DNA from: Pseudomonadota bacterium
GTDB taxonomy: Bacteria > Myxococcota_A > UBA796 > SXON01
Assembly: GCA_005776735.1 (NCBI GenBank)
Contig: SXOM01000423.1
Coordinates: forward strand, 1 to 5,531
DNA: 5,531 nucleotides
Direction of reading: 5' to 3'
In this document: positions 1-4,815 of the stretch, piece after piece
Position numbering within the stretch: position 1 is the stretch's first letter
Layout: every line of letters starts with the position of its first letter
Notes under the pieces: generated by a model
Database searches by the model: none
Seen by the model: the letters and a program-made list of their open reading frames with translations, nothing else
What the model was told of the DNA's origin: nothing
Made by a program: the position numbers and the translations under genes

Positions 1-131
1 CAAATGATCGGGGTCTTTAGTTCGGCCATGACATACAGGTTGCGGGCGATTGCCTCAGACTGGCCACGCTCCTCGGCATCGATACCGGGATAGGCTCCGG
101 GCGTGTCAATAAAGGTCAGCACGGGAACCTT
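1..131 (-). CDS. accA: Acetyl-CoA carboxylase carboxyltransferase subunit alpha, internal fragment
   Basis: Read on the minus strand from about 131 down to 1, this encodes ~43 residues containing FIDTPGAYPG, then AEERGQSEAIARNL and a tail ending KTPII with a partial Cys codon. This is the highly conserved core of AccA, which with AccD transfers carboxyl from biotin to acetyl-CoA to make malonyl-CoA in fatty acid synthesis. The reading frame is open across the whole stretch. Both ends are missing: the window edge cuts the C-terminal side, and the N-terminal side stops abruptly at the join with the copper ATPase gene. Base composition (69 of 120 bases G or C in 1-120) and codons such as ATT, TTT, TAT, CTA and GCA differ sharply from the neighbours, so it comes from a different genome or region. 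Family assignment is secure; the fragment is not a functional gene here. Confidence 0.93.
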
Positions 132-135
132 CAAC
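126..135. other. Chimeric junction between accA and copper ATPase sequence
   Basis: AccA-like coding on the minus strand reads well through Lys-Val-Pro-Val (codons 120-131). It fails at the next codon (132-134), which gives Leu where the family has Phe. On the plus strand the ATPase reads well from Asn-Asp-Ala-Pro (133 on), but the three residues expected before it, Gly-Asp-Gly, are replaced by Thr-Gly-Thr (121-129). The switch therefore lies at about 129-133, within the small ambiguous string TTCAA. Two conserved genes are each broken inside their most conserved motif, in opposite orientations, with a GC shift at the same point and no transposon end or target duplication visible. Confidence 0.85.
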
Positions 136-447
136 GACGCGCCCGCGCTCGCGGCGGCCGACGTGTCGCTCGCGATCGGCGGCGGCGCCGACGTCGCGGG
201 CGAGGCCGCGGCCATGACGTTGGTGGGCGGCGACATCGGACGCGCGCTCACCGCGCTCGACCTGAGCCAGGCCACGCTCCGGGTCATCCACCAGAACCTC
301 GGCTGGGCCTTCGGCTTCAACGTGCTCGCGATCCCCGTCGCCGCGGCGGGCTGGCTCGACCCGATGATCGCGTCGGGCGCGATGGCGTTGTCGTCGGTCT
401 TCGTGGTCAGCAACGCGCTGCGGTTGCGGCGACTCGGGCCGCGGTAG
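130..447 (+). CDS. Copper-translocating P-type ATPase (P1B-1, CopA-like), C-terminal fragment
   Basis: About 105 residues remain of a family that usually has 700-800. They begin inside the GDGxNDAP hinge motif of the P domain (NDAPALAAADVSLAIG) and run through the last two membrane helices to a TAG stop. TM7 carries QNLGWAFGFNVLAIP, which fits the Cu(I) ATPase signature NX6YNX4P except that the Tyr is Phe (codon 316-318). TM8 carries MALSSVFVVSN, an exact MX2SSX5N signature (382-417), and the protein ends in a basic NALRLRRLGPR tail. These signatures mark Cu(I) export across the inner membrane. The GTG at 103 lies in frame but belongs to the foreign accA sequence, so it is not a true start. 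The catalytic DKTGT, the CPC helix and any metal-binding domains are missing from the window. Type is clear; a gene symbol is withheld because copA, copB and ctpA naming cannot be decided from this piece. Confidence 0.9.
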   Translation, partial: FNDAPALAAADVSLAIGGGADVAGEAAAMTLVGGDIGRALTALDLSQATLRVIHQNLGWAFGFNVLAIPVAAAGWLDPMIASGAMALSSVFVVSNALRLRRLGPR

Positions 448-559
448 CGGCGGGCCTGCGCTTCTGGCGTGCGCCCAGGTGGCGAAGCGGCGCGGCCCTG
501 CCCCGGTTTGCGTCGGGACGGGCCTACCGCGCCGCCCGTCGGGATCATAGTTCGGGGGG
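448..559. other. Intergenic region, nothing recognised
   Basis: These 112 bases separate the ATPase stop from the OmpA-like start. No frame gives a signal-peptide-like or otherwise recognisable product. Frame 2 is closed by a TAG at 548-550, only 9 bases before the chosen start of the next gene. I see no clear hairpin with a U-run and no pair of promoter boxes at proper spacing. A run of six G (554-559) lies directly before the ATG at 560. Confidence 0.5.
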
Positions 560-1822
560 ATGCCGGCCCTGCCCATCCCCACGTTCGCGAAGATGTTGTC
601 GGTCGGCGCTGCGTTCGGCGGGTACGTGCCCGGGACGGAGGATTTCGTCACCGAGGACACGGCGGTCTTCGTCCGCGCCGGCGCGCGGGTGCCCGACTCG
701 CGGGTGCAGTTGGAGTTCTCGATGGCGTGGGCCTCGGGCCAGACGCGGGTGGGGGGGTACGACGAACGTACGGCGTTCAACCGGCTCGACGTGCTGGCGG
801 TGGCGGTCGACGACCCGGCGTTCGGGCTCACGGCGGGCGGCGGGGTCGGGTGGCGCACGGTCAACCTCGACGAGGGGCGGGTGGGGCTGCTCACGCCGGC
901 CGAGGCGCTCGGGTTCCGGGCCACGCCGGCGGTCGATTTTCTCGCCGCCGCCACCGTCGCGGCCCGGGTGCGCGTGTGGGGGCCGCTCAGCGTGCGGGCC
1001 GACGTGTCGGGGGGCATGTCGTTCGGCGAGGAGCCGGCCACCGAGCCCACCCACGCCCGGCCGATCGTGCTGGCTTCGGTCGGGGTCGACGTGCGGTGGT
1101 CGCCGCCGCCCGACCGCGACCGGGACGGGGTGCCCGACAAGAAGGACAAGTGCCCCGACAGCCTCGAGGACTGGGACTTCTTCGACGACGCCGACGGGTG
1201 CCTCGATCCCGACGACGACAAGGACGGCATCACCGACCCGTTCGACCAGTGCAAGGGCCAGGCCGAGGACATGGACGGCTACCAGGACGAGGACGGCTGC
1301 GAGGACCACAACGACGACGCCGACGCGTTCCCCGACGCCGACGACCGGTGCCGGCTGGAGGCGGAGACCGAGAACGGTTGGGAGGACGGCGATGGCTGCC
1401 CCGATGTGCTCCCGCCGGACCTCGCGACGGTGCTCGGCCGGCAGAAGACGGTGGTCTTCGGGCCCGACGACGCCCTGCTCCCGGAGAGCGCCCCCCGCCT
1501 GGACGAGCTCGCGGCGGCGCTCCTGGCACACCCCGCGGTGGTCGTGCAGATCAAGGTCACCACCGACGCGAGCCGGGGCCCGGTGGGCGCCGCCGCCCAG
1601 ACGCTCGTCCGCGCCAAGGCGCTCCACGCCGCGCTCCTGGCGCGCAGCGTGCCGGAGACGCGGCTGTTGATGGTCTCCGCCGGCGATCGGGCGGCCAACA
1701 TCAGCGCCGCGACCGAGGAGGCGCGTGCGCTCGACCGCTGGGTCGAGGTCACGTTGGTCGACTCCATCGGGTCCGACGGCAAGCCCATCGAGTTCACGCC
1801 GGTCCCGCCCGAGCGTTGGTAG
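560..1822 (+). CDS. OmpA-like outer membrane protein with thrombospondin type 3 repeats
   Basis: 420 residues in three parts. Residues ~12-180 alternate hydrophobic and polar positions, are glycine-rich and end in Val-Asp-Val-Arg-Trp, as in a small outer-membrane beta-barrel. Residues 185-282 hold DxDxDGxxD calcium-binding repeats of the thrombospondin type 3 kind. Residues ~296-400 resemble the OmpA C-terminal peptidoglycan-binding domain. In that domain the Thr-Asp pair (Asp336) and an Arg-Ala pair (Arg351) sit where the diaminopimelate-binding Asp and Arg are expected, but the usual GHTD reads VTTD and the usual NRRVE reads DRWVE. The expected role is tethering the outer membrane to the cell wall through a Ca-stiffened linker. 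ATG 560 is the first start after an in-frame TAG at 548-550. ATG 593 (Met12) is an alternative. Neither has a clear ribosome binding site, and neither gives a signal peptide, which an outer-membrane protein needs. The radical SAM gene follows after 70 bases on the same strand. Domain calls are inferred from pattern; the exact start is uncertain. Confidence 0.85.
   Translation: MPALPIPTFAKMLSVGAAFGGYVPGTEDFVTEDTAVFVRAGARVPDSRVQLEFSMAWASGQTRVGGYDERTAFNRLDVLAVAVDDPAFGLTAGGGVGWRTVNLDEGRVGLLTPAEALGFRATPAVDFLAAATVAARVRVWGPLSVRADVSGGMSFGEEPATEPTHARPIVLASVGVDVRWSPPPDRDRDGVPDKKDKCPDSLEDWDFFDDADGCLDPDDDKDGITDPFDQCKGQAEDMDGYQDEDGCEDHNDDADAFPDADDRCRLEAETENGWEDGDGCPDVLPPDLATVLGRQKTVVFGPDDALLPESAPRLDELAAALLAHPAVVVQIKVTTDASRGPVGAAAQTLVRAKALHAALLARSVPETRLLMVSAGDRAANISAATEEARALDRWVEVTLVDSIGSDGKPIEFTPVPPERW
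1112..1405 (+). repeat. Thrombospondin type 3 (Ca-binding) repeat array
   Basis: Within the OmpA-like protein (residues 185-282) Asp-rich motifs such as DRDRDGVPD, DDDKDGITD and EDMDGYQDEDG recur. Six cysteines fall at residues 198, 214, 231, 247, 264 and 280, alternating 16 and 17 residues apart. The DxDxDGxxD pattern is the hallmark of type 3 repeats, which bind Ca2+ and are held by disulfides between neighbouring Cys in an oxidising compartment. The repeats have diverged in DNA sequence, so this is a protein-level repeat rather than a recent duplication. Later units drift from consensus, for example AETENGWEDGDGC at the end. Confidence 0.9.
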
Positions 1823-1825
1823 ATC

Positions 1826-1844
1826 GCGTGCCCCGTGGCACACG
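1826..1844 (+). terminator. Short stem-loop after the OmpA-like gene, possible weak terminator
   Basis: GTGCC (1828-1832) and GGCAC (1837-1841) form a perfect 5-bp stem with a CCGT loop. With a two-base bulge, GC (1826-1827) can also pair with GC (1843-1844). It starts 3 bases after the stop codon. No T-run follows, so it does not look like a strong intrinsic terminator. It could instead protect the 3' end or attenuate read-through into the radical SAM gene. Confidence 0.25.
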
Positions 1845-1881
1845 CTACGTTCGAACCGCCCGACCTGCGCTACCCTGAGCC

Positions 1882-1887
1882 GAGGTG
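1882..1887 (+). promoter_or_regulatory. Ribosome binding site of the radical SAM gene
   Basis: GAGGTG lies 5 bases before the ATG at 1893 and matches the anti-Shine-Dalgarno core. It decides the start: the open frame extends 56 codons further upstream, but that part overlaps the end of the OmpA-like gene and reads as low-complexity Ser/Arg sequence. The protein from 1893 begins with MRITLINPP, the usual N-terminus of B12-binding radical SAM proteins. Confidence 0.65.
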
Positions 1888-1892
1888 TCCCC

Positions 1893-3392
1893 ATGCGCAT
1901 CACGCTGATCAACCCGCCGATCGACTCGGTGCTCGAGAACGGCACCGTGAGCCCCGTCACGGCGTACCTGTTCTTCAACTCCGCGCCGCTGGGCATCCTG
2001 TACATCGCGGCGATGCTCGAGCAGGCCGGGCACACGGTCACCGCCATCGACGCCGCAGCCGAGAAGCTCGACGTCAAGGGCACCGTGCGGCGTGTGGAGG
2101 CCAGCCGGCCCGACGTCATCGGCATCGGCAGCACCACGGTGGTGTTCGAGACGGCCAAGCGGCTGAGCACCGCGCTCAAGGGCGCGATGCCGGCGGTGCC
2201 GATCGTGCTCGGCGGCTACCACGTCACGCTGTTGCCGAACGAAGCGATGCAGCACCCCGACTTCGACGTCGGCGTGATCCACGAAGGCGAGTTCACGATG
2301 GGAGAGCTGGCGGACCACTACGCCGGCCGCCGCCCCCTCGACGACGTGCAGGGCATCGTCTACCGCAAGCCCGACGGCGCCATGCACTTCACGCCGGCGC
2401 GCCCGCGGTTCAAGGACCTGGACCTGCTCCCGTTCCCCGCGCGGCACCTGCTCCCGCACGACCTGTACAAGCCCATCCCGATCGACGAGCACGCCTCGCC
2501 CAAGTTCGCGATGATCACCTCGCGGGGCTGCCCCCACGCGTGCGCGTTCTGCCAGAAGGCCAAGTCCGGCTACCGGAGCCACAGCCCCGAGTACATCGCC
2601 GACGAGGTCGAGTACCTGGTGCGCGACTTCGGGGCCCGCGACATCGCGTTCGTCGACTCGCTGTTCTGCGCGAGCAAGAAGCGCGTCATGGGCATCATGG
2701 ACGAGTTCGTGCGCCGCGACATCGCGTCGAAGGTGTCGTGGACGTGCAGCTCGCGGGTCGAGGTCGTCGATCGTGAGCTGCTCCAGGCGATGAAGGACGC
2801 CGGCTGTTGGCGCACCCGCTTCGGCATCGAGTCCGGCTCCGACAAGGTGCTCGACTTCATCAGCAAGGGCATCACCAAGGAGAAGATCCGGGCGGCGGTC
2901 ACCGCCGCGCACGAAGTCGGCCTGCGTCCGAAGGCCTTCTTCATCGTCGGCCACATGCCCGACAGCAAGGAGACGATCGAGGAGAGCATCGAGTTCGCCA
3001 AGTCGATCCCGCTCCACGACGTCACCGTGCAGATCAACACCCTGCTGCCCAAGACGCCGCAGATGGAGATCTGGGAGCGCGAAGGCACCAAGTGGGGCCG
3101 CCTGGTCAGCCAGAAGACCGACGAGAAGAGCTTCTGGGAGCCCACGTTCGTGCCCTGGGGCCTCGAGCCCGACGACATCATCGAGCTCCACCGCCGGTTC
3201 TACCGCGAGTTCTACTTCCGCCCGATCACGCTCGCCCGCCACCTGGAGACCATCAAGTCGTGGCGCGACGTGTACAAGTACGCCTCGGCGTCGAGCCTGT
3301 TCAGCTTCTTGTTCTACAACCAGGACAAGTTGTCGCTCGACACGATCAAGAGCGCGTTCGGCGTGGCGTCGAGCGCCGACGAAGCGGCGTAG
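1893..3392 (+). CDS. Cobalamin (B12)-binding radical SAM protein
   Basis: 499 residues. The N-terminal ~190 form a Rossmann-like cobalamin-binding domain: LINPP (5-9), APLGILYIAAML (31-42), the loop LGGYHVTLLP (106-115) and VIHEGEFTMGEL (128-139). The DxHxxG motif of base-off methionine synthase types is not seen, as is usual in BchE-like proteins. The radical SAM domain begins near 204 with TSRGCPHACAFC, whose Cys213, Cys217 and Cys220 form the CxxxCxxC site that binds the [4Fe-4S] cluster and SAM. FGIESGSD (310-317) and FFIVGHMPDSKE (349-360) match later SAM-binding and barrel strands. A C-terminal region of ~100 residues, rich in aromatic and basic positions, follows. The family includes BchE, the hopanoid enzyme HpnJ and many methylases acting on unactivated carbon. 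Length and domain order are normal and the gene looks intact. The substrate cannot be told: no hopanoid, bacteriochlorophyll or peptide-maturation gene is present here. It may be co-transcribed with the OmpA-like gene, and it ends 15 bases from the stop of the convergent lipoprotein gene. Confidence 0.95.
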   Translation: MRITLINPPIDSVLENGTVSPVTAYLFFNSAPLGILYIAAMLEQAGHTVTAIDAAAEKLDVKGTVRRVEASRPDVIGIGSTTVVFETAKRLSTALKGAMPAVPIVLGGYHVTLLPNEAMQHPDFDVGVIHEGEFTMGELADHYAGRRPLDDVQGIVYRKPDGAMHFTPARPRFKDLDLLPFPARHLLPHDLYKPIPIDEHASPKFAMITSRGCPHACAFCQKAKSGYRSHSPEYIADEVEYLVRDFGARDIAFVDSLFCASKKRVMGIMDEFVRRDIASKVSWTCSSRVEVVDRELLQAMKDAGCWRTRFGIESGSDKVLDFISKGITKEKIRAAVTAAHEVGLRPKAFFIVGHMPDSKETIEESIEFAKSIPLHDVTVQINTLLPKTPQMEIWEREGTKWGRLVSQKTDEKSFWEPTFVPWGLEPDDIIELHRRFYREFYFRPITLARHLETIKSWRDVYKYASASSLFSFLFYNQDKLSLDTIKSAFGVASSADEAA

Positions 3393-3407
3393 GCCCGGCC
3401 GCCGGCG
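3393..3407. other. Convergent intergenic gap
   Basis: Fifteen bases, all G or C, separate the stop codons of the radical SAM gene (+) and the ASST-like gene (-). It contains CCGG-CCG-CCGG, a tiny self-complementary element, but no T-run on either strand. Any transcription termination must rely on sequence inside the genes or on Rho. Confidence 0.5.
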
Positions 3408-4736
3408 CTACGGGAGCACCGTGGTGCTCGTCGAGTATTGCCCGTAGCCGAGGTAGGTCCCGAGCCCGGTGGTGCCGCGCCACGACGTGACGCCCGCGCG
3501 GTCGACGCGCTGGAGCTGGCCGGCCGAGCTCCAGACCATCAGCACGTCGTCGCCGGCCGGGAGGGCGTCGCCGAGGCCGAACAGGTGCAGGTCCTGGTCG
3601 GAGGGGTACTCCCAGGTCTGCGCCATCGTGCCCGCCTCCACGTCGGTGGTGAACTCGACCGCGCGCGACACCTCGTCCTGGCGCATCCGGTCGTCCATCA
3701 TGACGAAGCCGGTGTCGGTGAGGGTGAAACAGTGCTGGAAGGCGACATTCTCGCCCGAGGTGAGCTCCAGGTCGGAGGCCGGGCCGAAGAGCGTGCCCAC
3801 CACCGTCCCGGTCGCGGGGTCGAGCTGGACCAGCTCGCCCGTCGCCCGCAGGCTCACCCAGTAGCGGCCGGTCGTGTCGTCGTACTTCACGCAGTTGGCG
3901 TGCAAGAAGTCGTGGTCGTACCGGGGGTCGTCGCTGTCGTAGGTGTGGGTGTCCCACGCGTTCCAGACCACGCGCTCGGCGCCGTCGGGGCTCCGCTCCA
4001 CCAGCGTGTCGCCGCTGATCGGGACTTCGCCCACGAACTGCGTGTCGGCCGACAACCACGCCAGGGTACCGTCCGCCTGCTCGGTGAAGTCGTGGTGGCC
4101 GCCCGGCGTGGGGATGACCTCGACCACGCTCCCGTCGTAGGCCACCCGGTGGATGGCGAGCTCCGATTCTTCGTACTCCCCGTCGGGGGAGTTGAAGGTG
4201 CTCACCAGCACCGAACGCTGGTCGACCGAGCGCAGTACCCGCGTGAGCAACAGCTCGGAATTGGGAACTTCCCACCACCACACGACGTCGCCGTCCCCGT
4301 CGAAGAACGCCGCGCCGGAGCGATCGCTGTTGACCCCGACCGCGACAAGACCCGCCTGCGGTTCGGCCTCGGCCATCGTGAGCGTGGGCGCGGTGGTGGG
4401 GAGGGCTGCGGTCTCCAGGCGCACGATCGCGCCGATCTCCGCCTCGCCGGCCCACTCCCCCTCGAGCCGAAACTGGTAGCCGGTGGACGGCTTCAGGCCG
4501 AACGCGACCGCCCGCCACGGCGCGCCCGCTTCGACCGGGGTGCGCGCCCAGGCGGCCCCGTCGCGGCTCCACGCCAGCACCAACTCGTCGGGCGTATCGG
4601 CCGGGGGTTCCCACTCCGCGAGCACGACGGTGCCCATGTCCTCGGCCACGCGGAGGTCGGGCACACCGACGCGATCGACGGTGGCGCCATCGCACGCCGC
4701 CAGGCCCGCACACGGGAGGATCAACAGCCGGCGCAT
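3408..4736 (-). CDS. Arylsulfotransferase (ASST)-family beta-propeller lipoprotein
   Basis: 442 residues. MRRLLILPCAGLAAC is a short lipoprotein signal with lipobox LAAC (Cys15) followed by Asp16. Residues ~28-112 resemble a fibronectin III domain (LAEWEPP, then LKPSTGYQFRLEGEW). The rest is a Trp- and Asp-rich beta-propeller typical of ASST proteins: VVWWWEVP (151-158), GGHHDF (212-217), DHDFLHANCVKYD (274-286), WVSLRATGELVQLDPATG (293-310), FQHCF (333-337) and SRAVEF (357-362) before AGTMAQTWEYP (368-378). His214 or His215, His279, Arg297 and His335 stand where the catalytic His/His/Arg/His of bacterial arylsulfate sulfotransferase would be expected from memory of the family. Many such lipoproteins have no proven sulfotransferase activity. 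ATG 4736 is chosen because it begins the lipoprotein signal; upstream in frame is low-complexity Arg/Ser sequence. The SD is weak (GGGG next to the ATG). It would act on the outer face of a membrane. The sensor-like gene lies upstream on the same strand. Confidence 0.85.
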   Translation of the reverse strand: MRRLLILPCAGLAACDGATVDRVGVPDLRVAEDMGTVVLAEWEPPADTPDELVLAWSRDGAAWARTPVEAGAPWRAVAFGLKPSTGYQFRLEGEWAGEAEIGAIVRLETAALPTTAPTLTMAEAEPQAGLVAVGVNSDRSGAAFFDGDGDVVWWWEVPNSELLLTRVLRSVDQRSVLVSTFNSPDGEYEESELAIHRVAYDGSVVEVIPTPGGHHDFTEQADGTLAWLSADTQFVGEVPISGDTLVERSPDGAERVVWNAWDTHTYDSDDPRYDHDFLHANCVKYDDTTGRYWVSLRATGELVQLDPATGTVVGTLFGPASDLELTSGENVAFQHCFTLTDTGFVMMDDRMRQDEVSRAVEFTTDVEAGTMAQTWEYPSDQDLHLFGLGDALPAGDDVLMVWSSAGQLQRVDRAGVTSWRGTTGLGTYLGYGQYSTSTTVLP

Positions 4737-4758
4737 GCCCCGTTCTACACCGTGGGGC
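4737..4758 (-). promoter_or_regulatory. Inverted repeat over the translation start of the ASST-like gene
   Basis: On the minus strand GCCCC (4758-4754) and GGGGC (4741-4737) flank a 12-base loop, and the second arm directly abuts the ATG at 4736. The same G-rich arm is the only candidate ribosome binding site. Pairing could hide the start region, but in sequence this GC-rich a 5-bp repeat may be chance. Confidence 0.2.
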
Positions 4759-4815
4759 GCCGCGCCGCGACCGTTCGCACGCGGTTCCGAGGCCGCCGCG
4801 CGGCGCGCGCCCTGC

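Noticed and set aside
103..132. GTG at 103 as the start of a small 114-residue protein
   Set aside because: Codons 103-129 belong to the accA fragment read on the wrong strand; the frame is joined to the ATPase only by the chimeric junction.
1850..1876. Possible promoter TTCGAA and TACCCT before the radical SAM gene
   Set aside because: Spacing is 15 bases, the match is poor, and transcription would begin at or inside the ribosome binding site at 1882-1887.
469..1878. 469-residue plus-strand open frame in another phase over the OmpA-like gene
   Set aside because: The product is an Arg/Gly/Ala-rich string with no domain, while the frame starting at 560 gives barrel, TSP3 and OmpA-like signatures.
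545..2179. 544-residue open frame on the minus strand across the OmpA-like gene and the start of the radical SAM gene
   Set aside because: It is a composition effect of GC-rich coding on the other strand: Arg/Val/Gly-rich low-complexity product, no motif, and it spans two convincing genes.
1845..3242. 465-residue minus-strand open frame opposite the radical SAM gene
   Set aside because: Shadow frame rich in Val, Asp, Arg and Leu without recognisable motifs; the plus strand has the CxxxCxxC enzyme.
4759..4815. GC-rich palindromic stretch between the two minus-strand genes as a terminator
   Set aside because: Short CGCGGC-type repeats are expected by chance at this composition, and there is no T-run on the minus-strand transcript.
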